The translations under genes were made by a program, and so were the position numbers. This document shows positions 44,895-53,830 of a stretch of 64,000 bases of DNA, piece by piece. Each line of letters opens with the position of its first letter. Within the stretch, counting starts at the first letter, position 1. The notes under the pieces are model-generated. The model saw nothing but the letters and a program-made list of their open reading frames with translations, ran no database searches and had not been told where the DNA came from. Source of the DNA: Microbacterium kyungheense (GTDB lineage: Bacteria > Actinomycetota > Actinomycetes > Actinomycetales > Microbacteriaceae); NCBI RefSeq assembly GCF_006783905.1, contig NZ_VFPE01000001.1:806001-870000 (forward strand), written 5' to 3'.

Positions 44895-45689
44895 TCAGCC
44901 GCCAGGGACGTCGAGCGCGAACGGACCGACGAGCTCGGTGAGCTGATCCCGCATGTCGTCGTCGGCGATCGTGGGGGTGCCGTCGCCGGGCTGCGGACCG
45001 TAGTCGCCGAACGAGGAGTGGCTCGCTCCGGCGATCTCGTGCATCTCGGCGTCGTCCGGGAGCAGGTGGCGGGCGTCGGCGATCTTCTCGGGGGTCGACG
45101 GGCCGTCCTCGCTGCCTGACACGCTGATCACCGGCAGGCCGGAGTCCGAGAGGTCGGTCGCACAGTACGACCCGAACAGCGCGAGACCATCGGCGTCCGT
45201 CGCGAGCTGGCAGGCGCGCACGCCGCCCAGCGAGTGCCCGCCGACCAGCCACGTGTCGATGTCGGGGGCGAGATCGGTGAACGTCGAGAGCGGGCGCAGG
45301 TCGAAGAACGCGAGATTCAGCCAGGGCTTGGTGATGACGACGGTGACGCCATCCTCGGCGACGAGCCCCGAGAGCTTGTACGCGTACGCCCAAGGATCGA
45401 CCTTCGCCCCCGGGATGTACACCAGGCCGACGTCGGCGGACTCGCCGGTCGGTGCCAGCACGATGCCCGCGTCGGTGTCGGTGATCTCGATCGCCGTGTT
45501 CGCCCGCACCTCGGCCAGCGGCTCGGGTTCGGCGGCCATCACGCCGACCTGGCTCCAGATCACGATCCCGACGACGGCGAGCACGATCAGGGCGCCGAGC
45601 GCGCCGACGATCCACCACAGGACGCGCAGCCCGCGTCGCCGCGGACGTGAAGGTGTGATGGGGGCGGGGTCGGGCGCGTCAGCGGTCAC
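44895..45689 (-). CDS. membrane-anchored alpha/beta hydrolase
   Basis: This 264-residue protein has one N-terminal membrane anchor (residues 23-45) after a proline-rich cytoplasmic tail. The hydrolase domain has the nucleophile motif GHSLGG near residue 150, an acidic residue candidate in SGSEDG, and the likely catalytic His in GASHSSFGDYGPQPGDG. It resembles the alpha/beta hydrolase family found on actinobacterial membranes; substrate unknown. Start GTG 45689 is leaderless with TACGCT (45696-45701) 6 nt upstream. A 108-bp palindrome lies further upstream. Confidence 0.85.
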   Translation of the reverse strand: MTADAPDPAPITPSRPRRRGLRVLWWIVGALGALIVLAVVGIVIWSQVGVMAAEPEPLAEVRANTAIEITDTDAGIVLAPTGESADVGLVYIPGAKVDPWAYAYKLSGLVAEDGVTVVITKPWLNLAFFDLRPLSTFTDLAPDIDTWLVGGHSLGGVRACQLATDADGLALFGSYCATDLSDSGLPVISVSGSEDGPSTPEKIADARHLLPDDAEMHEIAGASHSSFGDYGPQPGDGTPTIADDDMRDQLTELVGPFALDVPGG

Positions 45690-45695
45690 GCGTCG

Positions 45696-45701
45696 AGCGT
45701 A
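45696..45701 (-). promoter_or_regulatory. -10 box of a leaderless transcript
   Basis: TACGCT (minus strand) is 6 nt before GTG 45689. Confidence 0.45.
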
Positions 45702-45713
45702 GCCTCCTGCGTA

Positions 45714-45821
45714 CGCAGAATCGGATCCGCTCAGTCGGACCGACGCCGCGACACGCCGGTCAAGTGACGACGCGCACGGCGTGTCAGGTCACGCGTCCGC
45801 ATAAGCGGATCCGATTCTGCG
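45714..45821. repeat. 108-bp nested palindrome
   Basis: CGCAGAATCGGATCCGCT (45714-45731) is exactly repeated inverted at 45804-45821. Inside it, GACACGCCG (45750-45758) is inverted as CGGCGTGTC (45777-45785). The two flanks between outer and inner arms and the central loop are each exactly 18 nt. It fills most of the gap between the hydrolase and mtlD. Confidence 0.75.
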
Positions 45822-45860
45822 AGCGGGCCGGCGCCGCGTGCCCGGTGCCCGTCGCCGTCC

Positions 45861-47015
45861 TCAGACGCCGAGTTCCGCCTGGCGCGCGGCCACGACGGCC
45901 TCGACCCGGGCGAACAGCGGATGCTGCGGCTCCAGGCCCGTCACGGCAGCCGTGACCGTCGCGGCATCCTGTTCCCGCAGCATGCGCTGCAGGTCGACCG
46001 ATTGCGCGTCCTCGGTGTCGTCGAACGCGAGGGCGGCGCCCATCGCGTCGACCAGCGCATCGACGGGGAGTCCGCGCTCGGCCGCCTCGGCCGCAGGACC
46101 CACGAAGCGCTCGTGGCGCGAGAGCTTGCGCAGCGGCTGCCGCCCGACGCGCCACACCGTGTCGGGGAGCGCGGCGTTGCGGAACCGTCGCAGGATCGTG
46201 GCGCGGTAGTCCGCCAGCGATGCGGGATCGAGGCCGTGCTTGGCGGCGAGTAGCGCCGAGGTCTCTTCCAGCGCCGCCGACACGCGCCCCGCGATGTCGT
46301 CGTCGGCCAGCGCGGCCGCGATGGTGTCGATCCCCGCGCGGGCGCCGAAGTACGCCGTCGTCGCGTGCCCGGTGTTGACGGTGAACAGCTTGCGCTCGAT
46401 GTAGGGCGCGAGGTCGTCCACGAAGTGCGCGCCCGGGATGGTCGGCGGGTCGTCGCCGAACGGCGGGCGCTCGATCGCCCACTCGAAGAACGGCTCGACG
46501 GTGACGTCCACGCCCGCACCCTCGGGCTGCGCCGGGACGATCCGGTCGACCGCGGTGTTGGCGAACACCGCGCGTCCGGCCAGCGCGTCCCACGCGTCGC
46601 CTGCCCGCTCCTTGATCTCGTCGCGCAGAAGGTCGGTCGCGTTGATCGCGTTCTCGCACGCCATGATCTGCAGCGGAGGGCTGGACGGGTCGCGCAGCGC
46701 GAGCCCCGACATGATGAGCGGCGCGACGAACTTCAGCACCGTGGGTCCGACCGCGGTGGTCACGACGTTGGCGCCGGCGATCTCTTCGATGACGGCATCC
46801 GGATGCTCCGCGCTGTTGAGTGCGCGGAACCCCGTGACGACGGTGTCGCGGCCGCCCTCGCCGACCTCGTGCACCGTGTACCGGTCGACCGCGTTGATGG
46901 CGTCGACGAGCGGCGCCGCGACGTCCGAGAACACCAGTTCGTACCCGCCCTGGTGCAGCAGCAGCCCGACGAACCCGCGCCCGATGTTGCCGGCGCCGAA
47001 GTGGACGGCCTTCAT
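45861..47015 (-). CDS. mtlD: mannitol-1-phosphate 5-dehydrogenase
   Basis: MtlD oxidises mannitol-1-phosphate to fructose-6-phosphate with NAD. The 384-residue protein begins with the NAD-binding [22 protein letters not shown] and has the polyol-dehydrogenase segment [22 protein letters not shown] near residue 205, including a catalytic Lys in the ERKLF region. It is the last gene of the mannitol PTS locus. ATG 47015 overlaps the EIIA stop (TGATG); GTG 47018 is a possible alternative. Confidence 0.95.
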   Translation of the reverse strand: MKAVHFGAGNIGRGFVGLLLHQGGYELVFSDVAAPLVDAINAVDRYTVHEVGEGGRDTVVTGFRALNSAEHPDAVIEEIAGANVVTTAVGPTVLKFVAPLIMSGLALRDPSSPPLQIMACENAINATDLLRDEIKERAGDAWDALAGRAVFANTAVDRIVPAQPEGAGVDVTVEPFFEWAIERPPFGDDPPTIPGAHFVDDLAPYIERKLFTVNTGHATTAYFGARAGIDTIAAALADDDIAGRVSAALEETSALLAAKHGLDPASLADYRATILRRFRNAALPDTVWRVGRQPLRKLSRHERFVGPAAEAAERGLPVDALVDAMGAALAFDDTEDAQSVDLQRMLREQDAATVTAAVTGLEPQHPLFARVEAVVAARQAELGV

Positions 47016-47452
47016 CACACGCCTGCTGCCGAGACCAGCCCGAACAGCTCCTCCGGGGTCTGCGCCGCCTTCAGACGCGCGACGTCGTCCTCGTCCGAGA
47101 ACAGGATCGCGATCTGCGACAGGATCTCGAGGTGCTCGTCGCCCTTGCCGGCGATGCCGACGACGAACGTCACGGGGTTGCCGTCCCAGTCCACGCCGCC
47201 GTCGTACCGGACGACCGACAGCGCGGACTCGAGGATCTCGCCCTTGGTCTCGTTCGTGCCGTGGGGGATCGCGAGCTCGTTGCCCATGTACGTCGACACG
47301 GTCTGCTCGCGCTGCAGCATGGCGTCGTAGTAGGCGCCGGTGACGGCGCCGGCCGCCTGCAGGATGTCGGCGGCCTCCTTCATCGCCTCGTTGCGCGTCG
47401 CCCCGCCGGAGTGGATCCGCACCTGGCCGATGCTCAGAACCTCGCGTGCCAT
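47015..47452 (-). CDS. mtlF: PTS mannitol-type EIIA component
   Basis: This 145-residue EIIA of the fructose/mannitol type passes phosphate from HPr to EIIB. The active histidine is His64 in [26 protein letters not shown] near the N-terminus and [33 protein letters not shown] are family marks. It is a separate protein, as in Gram-positive mannitol systems with an EIICB. It lies 115 nt downstream of EIICB with a hairpin in between. Confidence 0.93.
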   Translation of the reverse strand: MAREVLSIGQVRIHSGGATRNEAMKEAADILQAAGAVTGAYYDAMLQREQTVSTYMGNELAIPHGTNETKGEILESALSVVRYDGGVDWDGNPVTFVVGIAGKGDEHLEILSQIAILFSDEDDVARLKAAQTPEELFGLVSAAGV

Positions 47453-47518
47453 GTTCTCGCCCTTCTCGTGTGTTCGAAGATGAATGGATGCCGCATGCCG
47501 GTGTCAGTCCCGGCAGAG

Positions 47519-47559
47519 GCGGTGGGGCCGGGGGCCTCGCGCCCGCCCGGCCCCGCCGC
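47519..47559 (-). terminator. intra-operon hairpin
   Basis: GCGGTGGGGCCGGG (47519-47532) and CCCGGCCCCGCCGC (47546-47559) pair over 14 bp with one mismatch. It lies just downstream of the EIICB stop on the minus strand and could lower expression of EIIA and mtlD relative to EIICB. Confidence 0.5.
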
Positions 47560-47567
47560 GGTCTCTG

Positions 47568-49130
47568 CTAAGAGCCATCCTCGTGCTGGCCGCGGACGAG
47601 GTCCACGACCTCGTCGTACCGGGGCGAGTTCATGAAGTTGTCCACCGACACGTGCACCGCGTCGGGGGTCTTCTGCCGGGCCCGGTCGGTCAGCTGGTTC
47701 TGGGTGATGACGAGGTCGGCCGAGGGGTCGAGCGCCGCGATCGCCTTGTTGACGACCGTGACATCCTCGATACCCGCCTTCTTGATCTTGTTGCGCAGGA
47801 CGCTCGCGCCCATCGCCGACGAACCCATCCCCGCGTCGCAGGCGAACACGATGTTCTTGATCTGCTTCTCGGTCATGGTGGCCGGCTCCACGCCGCCGTC
47901 GGCCTGGGTGGCCGCACCGCCGCGCAGACCCGAGAGCGCGTCGGACGACTTGCCCTTGGCCGCCTCGGTCTGCGTGATCGCCGCACCGAACGCGTCGTCG
48001 GTCGCCGCCATCGCCTCGAGGTCGCGCTTGCGCGACGCCCGGAGGATGACCCACGAGATGAGGAAGGTCACCGTCGCCGCGAGCACCACCGACAACAGCA
48101 CCGCGAAGTACGAGTTGTTGGCGACTTGGGCGATCACCGCGATGATGCTGCCCGGCGCCGCCGGCGCCCTCAGTGCGCCGCCCAGGAGCATGTTCGTCGT
48201 GACGCCGGTCATGCCGCCCGCGATGAGCGCGAGGATCAGCATCGGCTTCATCAGCGCGTACGGGAAGTAGACCTCGTGGATGCCGCCGAAGAACTGGATG
48301 ACGGCCGCACCGGGAGCCGAGGCGCGCGCCGCGCCGATCCCGAAGAAGGTGAACGCGAGCAGCAGGCCGACACCGGGGCCGGGGTTCGCCTCGAGCAGGA
48401 ACAGGATGGACCCCTGGCCTGTCTCGGCGGACTCCGCGATGCCGAGCGGCGTCAGCACGCCGTGGTTGATGGCGTTGTTGAGGAAGAACACCTTCGCCGG
48501 CTCGATCAGGATGCTGGTGAGCGGCAGCAGGTTCGTGTCGACGAGCCAGTGGACCGCGTTGCCGAGGGCCTGCATGATGCCGTTGACCACCCACGCGATC
48601 GGGTAGAAGCCGACGATCGCCATCACGAAGCCCCAGATGCCCGCAGAGAACATGTTGACGAGCATCTCGAAGCCGGCCTTGATCTTGCCCTCCCACAGGG
48701 AGTCGAGCCACTTCATCGTGTACGCCGCGAGCGGGGCCATGATCATCGCACCGATGAACATGTGCACCTGACCGAGGGGAGCGTCGCCCTCGGGCAGCGT
48801 GGCGTTGAAGTTCGCGACGAGCAGGTCGGATCCCGCGATCGCGCCCATCGTGCCGATGGTGGCGACCACGCCGCCGCGCACGCCGTAGACGATGTTGCCG
48901 CCCGTGTAGGCGATGATCAGCGGCAGCAGGTAGTGGATGAACGGGCCGACGATCGTCGCGAGGTCGGCGTTCGGGGTCCACCCCACGTCGATGAAGAACG
49001 CGGTGAAGATGCCCCACGCGATGAGCGCGGGGATGTTCGGCATGATCATGCCGGACAGGAACGTGCCGAAGCGCTGGACTCCGACGCGCGCCTTGCTGGT
49101 TCCCGTGGTGGGAACTGACGCCGTTGTCAT
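47568..49130 (-). CDS. mtlA: PTS mannitol EIICB component
   Basis: This 520-residue permease imports and phosphorylates mannitol. Residues 15-345 are the EIIC domain: RFGTFLSGMIMPNIPALIAWGIFTAFF, then NNAINHGVLTPLGIAESAE, and the substrate motif GGIHEVYFPYALMKP. Residues 420-515 are EIIB, with the phosphorylated cysteine in VFACDAGMGSSAMGASVLR. The linker is Ala/Gly/Thr-rich. The EIIA domain fused in E. coli MtlA is absent and encoded separately. ATG 49130 has AAGGAG seven nt upstream. Confidence 0.95.
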   Translation of the reverse strand: MTTASVPTTGTSKARVGVQRFGTFLSGMIMPNIPALIAWGIFTAFFIDVGWTPNADLATIVGPFIHYLLPLIIAYTGGNIVYGVRGGVVATIGTMGAIAGSDLLVANFNATLPEGDAPLGQVHMFIGAMIMAPLAAYTMKWLDSLWEGKIKAGFEMLVNMFSAGIWGFVMAIVGFYPIAWVVNGIMQALGNAVHWLVDTNLLPLTSILIEPAKVFFLNNAINHGVLTPLGIAESAETGQGSILFLLEANPGPGVGLLLAFTFFGIGAARASAPGAAVIQFFGGIHEVYFPYALMKPMLILALIAGGMTGVTTNMLLGGALRAPAAPGSIIAVIAQVANNSYFAVLLSVVLAATVTFLISWVILRASRKRDLEAMAATDDAFGAAITQTEAAKGKSSDALSGLRGGAATQADGGVEPATMTEKQIKNIVFACDAGMGSSAMGASVLRNKIKKAGIEDVTVVNKAIAALDPSADLVITQNQLTDRARQKTPDAVHVSVDNFMNSPRYDEVVDLVRGQHEDGS

Positions 49131-49153
49131 GATGGGTCTCCTTGTTCTCGGGG

Positions 49154-50830
49154 TTACGGCCGGGCCGCGGCCTCTTGGGCGGCGACGCGGGCGGATGCCG
49201 CGTCGGACGCGGCGAGGGCGGCCGAGGCGATGACGCATGCCTGGTCGAGGGTGTGCTGCAGCAGGGTGGCCCGCACGTCGGCGAGCGCGGTGGGGGCCAT
49301 CGACAGCGAGGTGGCGCCGAGCCCGACGAGCACGACCGCCAGGAGCGGATCGGCCGCCGCCTCGCCGCAGATGCCGACCGGCTTGCCGTTCGCGCGGCCG
49401 GCGTCGCCGACCTCGCGGATGAGCCGCAGCACCGCGGGGTGCCACGGGTCCTGGAACGATGCGACCGACCCGAGCAGCCGGTCAGCGGCCATCGTGTACT
49501 GGGTGAGGTCGTTCGTGCCGATCGACGCGAAGTCCGCGTGGGTGAGCACACGGTCGGCGAGGAGCGCCGAGGACGGCACCTCCACCATCACGCCGGCGGT
49601 CTTGATGCCGTAGTCCCGTGCGAGGGCGACGAAGTACTCCGTCTCTTCGACCGTCGCGACCATCGGCGCCATGACCCACAGGTCGGCCTGGGTGGCGGCA
49701 TCCGCCTCGGCGAGAGCCGTCAGCTGCTCGCGCAGGATGTCTTCGCTGGCCCGCAGCGCGCGGATGCCGCGCAGCCCGAGCGCCGGGTTCTCTTCGTGCG
49801 CGTCGTTGAGGAACGCGAGCGGCTTGTCGGCGCCGGCATCCAGCACACGCACCACGACCTTCTTGCCGGGGAACGCGGCGAGCAGCTTCGTGTAGGCCTC
49901 GCGCTGCTGCTCGACCGTGGGGGCCTGGCTGGAGCTCAGGAACAGGAACTCGGTGCGGAACAGCCCCACGCCCTCGGCGCCGAGCGCGACCGCTTCGGCG
50001 GCGCCGTCGGCGTTGCCGAGGTTCGCCAGCAGGGGGATCGCAGTGCCGTCGGCCAGCGCGCCGTCGGTGATGGGGGCGGATGCCGCCGCCGCCCGATCGG
50101 CGGCGCGCCGGTGCGCGCGCTCGAGCTCGTCGGCGGTGGGCTCCGTCGTGACGACGCCGGCCGCGGCATCCACGATCACCGTCTCGCCGTCGCGCAGCCC
50201 GGTGGCCGAGGTGGCGCCGACGACCGCGACGATCGACTTCTCGCGCGCGAGGATCGCGGTGTGCGACGTGGGGCCACCCTCGGTGGTCACGAGCGCGAGC
50301 ACCTTGTCGAGGTCGAGGAGCGCCGTGTCGGCGGGGGCGAGGTCCTTCGCGACGAGGACGAAGGGATGCCCGGGGTCGGGCACTCCCGGGGCAGGCACGC
50401 CCCGCAGCCTCGCGATGACGCGCTGGGCGACGTCGTCGAGGTCGGCGGCGCGCTCGCCGAGGTAGCCGCCGAGGGCCGTGAGCTGATCGCGGAAGGACGC
50501 GAACGCGTCGAACACCGCGAACTCGCCGGTCCGGCCCTGTGCGATGCGCGCGTTGACCTCGTCGGCGAGGGTCGGGTCCTCGGCCATCATCGCCTGCGCC
50601 TCGAGCACCTCCTGCGCCGCGCCGCCCGCCTGGGCGCCCCGCGCCTCGAGTTCGCGAGCGACGGCGGCGACGGCGTCGGCCACACGCCCCTTCTCTTCGT
50701 CCTGGGTCAGCGCGCTCGGCGCGTCGGACGGTGCCGGAGCGGGCTCCGCCATGCGGGCGACGGGTCCCTGGGCGACGCCGAGGCCGATCCCCACGCCGCG
50801 CAGCTCTCGGGAAAGCAGGGGTTCGGTCAT
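49154..50830 (-). CDS. ptsI: PTS enzyme I (phosphoenolpyruvate-protein phosphotransferase)
   Basis: EI takes phosphate from PEP and passes it to HPr. The 558-residue protein has the phosphorylated His190 in TTEGGPTSHTAILAR, the PEP-binding GVGLFRTEFLFLSS, the metal/PEP segment RVLDAGADKPLAFL, and the C-terminal FASIGTNDLTQYTMAADR and GICGEAAADP. It lies one nt after ptsH on the same strand. Its place inside the mannitol locus suggests that this operon supplies general PTS proteins. Confidence 0.96.
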   Translation of the reverse strand: MTEPLLSRELRGVGIGLGVAQGPVARMAEPAPAPSDAPSALTQDEEKGRVADAVAAVARELEARGAQAGGAAQEVLEAQAMMAEDPTLADEVNARIAQGRTGEFAVFDAFASFRDQLTALGGYLGERAADLDDVAQRVIARLRGVPAPGVPDPGHPFVLVAKDLAPADTALLDLDKVLALVTTEGGPTSHTAILAREKSIVAVVGATSATGLRDGETVIVDAAAGVVTTEPTADELERAHRRAADRAAAASAPITDGALADGTAIPLLANLGNADGAAEAVALGAEGVGLFRTEFLFLSSSQAPTVEQQREAYTKLLAAFPGKKVVVRVLDAGADKPLAFLNDAHEENPALGLRGIRALRASEDILREQLTALAEADAATQADLWVMAPMVATVEETEYFVALARDYGIKTAGVMVEVPSSALLADRVLTHADFASIGTNDLTQYTMAADRLLGSVASFQDPWHPAVLRLIREVGDAGRANGKPVGICGEAAADPLLAVVLVGLGATSLSMAPTALADVRATLLQHTLDQACVIASAALAASDAASARVAAQEAAARP

Positions 50831-50831
50831 G

Positions 50832-51110
50832 TCACGCCTCCGCGTCGTGGTCGGTGGTCAGCAGTTCCGTGAGCTCATCGAGCAGTGCTTCGGCGCCGTC
50901 GCCCTCCGCCGTGAGGGTCACGTAGTCGCCCTTCTCGACGCCCAGCGCGATGACGCCGAGGATGCTCGCCGCGTTCACCGGGCTCGCCGCGCCCTTGGCG
51001 ATCGAGACCGGCAGGCCGGAGTCCTTCGCCGCCTGCGCGAAGAGCTTGGCGGGCCGGGCGTGGAGCCCGTGCGCGGATCCGATCCGGACGGTGCGGGAGA
51101 CGGGTGGCAT
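50832..51110 (-). CDS. ptsH: PTS phosphocarrier protein HPr
   Basis: This 92-residue HPr has the active histidine His17 in AHGLHARPAKLF. Ser49, in the SPVNAASILGVIALGV segment, aligns with the regulatory Ser46 position, although the surroundings differ from Firmicutes HPr. ATG 51110 begins the usual fold. ptsI starts one nt downstream. The EIIB-like gene precedes it by 50 nt. Confidence 0.95.
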   Translation of the reverse strand: MPPVSRTVRIGSAHGLHARPAKLFAQAAKDSGLPVSIAKGAASPVNAASILGVIALGVEKGDYVTLTAEGDGAEALLDELTELLTTDHDAEA

Positions 51111-51160
51111 ATCGGCGACCTCTCTGTCTGGGTGACTCGGTGCTTCGGGTGTTCGGTGGT

Positions 51161-51514
51161 TCAGGTGTCGGTGGGGGCGGTCTCGCCCGCGGCCGGAAGC
51201 GGCCCCCCGGGGCTTCCGACCGCGGCGCGGACCAGCGCGAGCGTCCGCGTGCCGTCCCGGTCGGTGAAGATGTCGGGCGGCAGCAGCACCACCGTCGTGC
51301 CCCGGGTGGCGGCATCCCGTTCGATGCGCTCGAGCGCGTGAACCAGATGCGGCCCCACCAGGACGACATCGGCGGAATCGAGGTCGATCGGAAGCGACGC
51401 CTCGGTGCCGGCGAAGGCAGCGTAATCCAGACCCTGATCGTGGGCTGCGTGACGCACGCGCTGTGCGACGAAGGTGCTCGAGGCACCCGCTCCGCAGACC
51501 ACCAGGATCCTCAT
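51161..51514 (-). CDS. stand-alone PTS EIIB (lactose/cellobiose-like)
   Basis: This 117-residue protein starts MRILVVCGAGASSTFVAQRVRHAA; Cys8 is in the phospho-loop position of lactose/cellobiose-type EIIB. The matching DVVLVGPHL strand follows near residue 55. The last 20 residues are Gly/Pro/Ala-rich. It is first in the PTS operon (AAAGGAGG ahead of ATG 51514), yet no EIIC or EIIA of the same class lies in the window. It could work with a distant permease or act as a regulatory phosphoacceptor for the divergent MtlR-type protein. Confidence 0.85.
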   Translation of the reverse strand: MRILVVCGAGASSTFVAQRVRHAAHDQGLDYAAFAGTEASLPIDLDSADVVLVGPHLVHALERIERDAATRGTTVVLLPPDIFTDRDGTRTLALVRAAVGSPGGPLPAAGETAPTDT

Positions 51515-51643
51515 CGATCCGCCTCCTTTCGGCCCATTCTTGTGAAACCGCTGGGAGTCGACAACCAGTCCTTCTTCCGCGGGGGCGGAAACGCGGGATG
51601 CCGGGACCGGTCCGGCCCCGCGCACCCGTGGTTGACTGGGCTC

Positions 51644-53566
51644 GTGACCCGGGCCCGTCAAGATCGTGTGCTCGGACTGCTGGTGCGCGAGGGCGACTGG
51701 GTGACGGCATCCACCCTCGCCGACGCCCTCGGGGTGACGCCGCGCAGCATCCGGTCGTACGTCACGGCCGTGAATGCCCGCGTGGCCGGCGGCGTCGCGA
51801 TCGAGTCGGGCCCGCAGGGGTATCGCGCCGGCCCCGAGGCGGCCGCGGCGCTGCGGGTCGAGGCAGATGCGGGAACGCCGCGTGATCGGCTCCACACCGT
51901 GGTGCGGGCGCTGCTGGACGCGCCGGAGGGCATCGACGTGTTCGACACGGCCGAGGCGCTGCACGTGTCGCCCGCGACCCTCGACGCCGATCTGGCACGC
52001 GTGCGCGGGCTCCTCGGGGGCACCGAGCTCACGCTGGAGCGCTCCGCCTCACGTGCGCGACTGCGCGGCACCGAGGGCGCGCAGCGACGACTGCTGTCGA
52101 AGCTCGCCCACGACGAGATGGATGCCAAATCCTTCGACCTCTCGGCGCTGCGGCGCACCCTCGGCGAGGGGTCGGTGGGGGCGCGCGCCTTCGGGCCCTT
52201 CAAGACCGAGCTGGTCGCGCGCCTCGGCGACCTCGGCTGGTTTGTCAACGAGTTCGGCATCGCCGACGTCGTCATGCACATCGCCATCGCCGCCGACCGG
52301 GTCGCCCAGGACCGGCCGCTCGACACGGCCGAACCGGTGGGGGCGGGGGAGCGGCCGACGCAGACCCAGGTCGCCGAGATCATCGCCGACCTGTCGGAGC
52401 GCCACCTCGGCGTGCGCCTGGGCAGCGCCGACCTGCAACACCTGTCGACGCTCGTCCTGACGCGGGTGGTCGCCCCTGACCGCGGGGTGGCGGCATCCAC
52501 TCTTCCCGGTCTCGACCCCGAGACCGAGGCCGTCGTGCGCGACGTCGTGACGGCGGCCGCCGACGAGTTCCTCGTCGACATCGCGCACGACGACTTCATC
52601 GCGCGGCTCGCGCTGCACGTGCAGAACCTGCTGCACCGCGCGCGGGAGCAGGCGTGGTCGCGCAATCCGCTGACGCGGTCGCTCAAGTCGACGTACCCGA
52701 TGATCTTCGAGGTCGCCGTGTTCATCGCGAGCCGGCTGCAGCAGCGGCTCGGCATCCCCCTTCCCGACGACGAGATCGCCTACATCGCGATGCACGTCGG
52801 CGGGCGCCTCGAACGCAGCCGGCGCGCCGACCAGCTGCTCACCGCGACGATCGTCTGCCCCGGGTACTACGACCTGCACGAGCTGCTGCGTTCGAGCGTC
52901 GACCGCTCGCTCGGGCAGGCCATCGAGGTCGTCGGCGTCGAGACGCGCGTCGACCCCGACTGGGCCTCGATCGACACGGACCTCGTGCTCACGACGATCG
53001 AACCCGTGACGCCGGCCGACCGGATCGTGCGGATCCAGCCGTTCCTCACCGACGCCGACGTCGAGCGGGTGCAGGCGGCAGCCGGCCGCATCCGCCGGTC
53101 GCGGCGCCTGGCGCGCCTGCGCGCTGAACTGGAGCGGTACTTCGAGCCCTCCGCGTTCGTGCGCGGGGTCGGCGGCGACGAGGAGGACGTGATCCGCGGA
53201 CTCGGCGCGCTGCTGCGCGAGCGAGGCGTGATCGACGAGACCTACATCGAGCGCACCATCGAGCGCGAACGGTTGTCGTCCACGGCGTTCACGGACGCGC
53301 TTGCTGTGCCGCACGCGCTGGAGATGACGGCATCGCGCACCGCGATCGCGATCGGCATCGCCGATCCGTCGATGCCGTGGGGCGACGGCCGCGTGCAGGT
53401 GGTGGCGCTCGTGGCGTTCTCGGAGACGGATCGCGAGGCGTTCCAGACCGTGTTCGAGCAGTTCGTCGAGGTGTTCAGCGAACGCGACAGCGTGCAGCGC
53501 ATCGTGCGCCGCGGCACCGACTTCAACGCCTTCCTCGACGAGCTCGTCGCCGTGATCGACGGCTGA
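51644..53566 (+). CDS. PRD-domain transcriptional regulator, MtlR/BglG type
   Basis: The 640-residue regulator has an N-terminal HTH (residues 5-60, WVTASTLADALGVTPRSIRSYV), a second HTH-like region (90-140), two PTS-regulation domains (about 180-290 and 300-400, with histidines in VVMHIAIAADRV and YIAMHVGGRLERS), an EIIB-like domain (405-490) and a C-terminal EIIA domain with His in LAVPHALEM. There is no antiterminator RNA-binding domain, so it acts on DNA, as MtlR. It is divergent from the PTS operon across 129 bp. GTG 51644 is chosen from the start of the HTH. Confidence 0.92.
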   Translation: MTRARQDRVLGLLVREGDWVTASTLADALGVTPRSIRSYVTAVNARVAGGVAIESGPQGYRAGPEAAAALRVEADAGTPRDRLHTVVRALLDAPEGIDVFDTAEALHVSPATLDADLARVRGLLGGTELTLERSASRARLRGTEGAQRRLLSKLAHDEMDAKSFDLSALRRTLGEGSVGARAFGPFKTELVARLGDLGWFVNEFGIADVVMHIAIAADRVAQDRPLDTAEPVGAGERPTQTQVAEIIADLSERHLGVRLGSADLQHLSTLVLTRVVAPDRGVAASTLPGLDPETEAVVRDVVTAAADEFLVDIAHDDFIARLALHVQNLLHRAREQAWSRNPLTRSLKSTYPMIFEVAVFIASRLQQRLGIPLPDDEIAYIAMHVGGRLERSRRADQLLTATIVCPGYYDLHELLRSSVDRSLGQAIEVVGVETRVDPDWASIDTDLVLTTIEPVTPADRIVRIQPFLTDADVERVQAAAGRIRRSRRLARLRAELERYFEPSAFVRGVGGDEEDVIRGLGALLRERGVIDETYIERTIERERLSSTAFTDALAVPHALEMTASRTAIAIGIADPSMPWGDGRVQVVALVAFSETDREAFQTVFEQFVEVFSERDSVQRIVRRGTDFNAFLDELVAVIDG

Positions 53567-53586
53567 GGACCCGGGTCCCTCCGGCT

Positions 53587-53679
53587 GGGGTCGGGGCGCA
53601 TCTCACGTGTTCGGGGCGCCTCTCATGTGTTCGGGGCGCGTCTCGTGCGCCCCGAATGCACGAGATGCGCCCCAACCCC
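53587..53679. repeat. GGGGCGC palindromic repeat, copy A
   Basis: Outer arms 53587-53604 and 53662-53679 pair over 18 bp with one mismatch; inner arms TTCGGGGCGC (53630-53639) and GCGCCCCGAA (53647-53656) pair exactly. The left half holds three 20-bp units beginning TCGGGGCGC. Lies between the MtlR-type and AbiEi-like genes. Confidence 0.75.
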
Positions 53680-53720
53680 GGAAGTGACGGCGATGCCGGC
53701 TGGGGGTGGCGGCCGGCATG

Positions 53721-53798
53721 TCGGGGTTTGGGGCGCATTTCGCGCATTCGGGGCGCCTCTCGTGCGCCCCGAGTGCACGGAATACGCCCCAGACCCGA
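53721..53798. repeat. GGGGCGC palindromic repeat, copy B
   Basis: TCGGGGTTTGGGGCGCATTT opens this copy and ACGCCCCAGACCCGA closes it, with TTCGGGGCGC/GCGCCCCGAG as inner arms. It is 41 bp from copy A and 32 bp from the end of the AbiEi-like gene. Confidence 0.75.
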
Positions 53799-53830
53799 AA
53801 AGGTCAGGCGCGCCGGCCGGGGTCGCGACC

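Noticed and set aside
45714..45821. tRNA or other cloverleaf RNA gene
   Set aside because: No T-loop or anticodon-arm consensus, and the arm lengths (18 and 9 bp) do not fit.
51515..51643. RNA antiterminator target for the BglG-like regulator
   Set aside because: The protein lacks the N-terminal RNA-binding domain and has DNA-binding helices instead. The short TTCCGC/GCGGAA palindrome at 51574-51589 is not next to a terminator.
53587..53798. Regular 20-bp units resembling a CRISPR array
   Set aside because: Units are only about 20 bp including the variable part, they turn into inverted copies, spacers are not unique 30-mers, and no cas gene is present.
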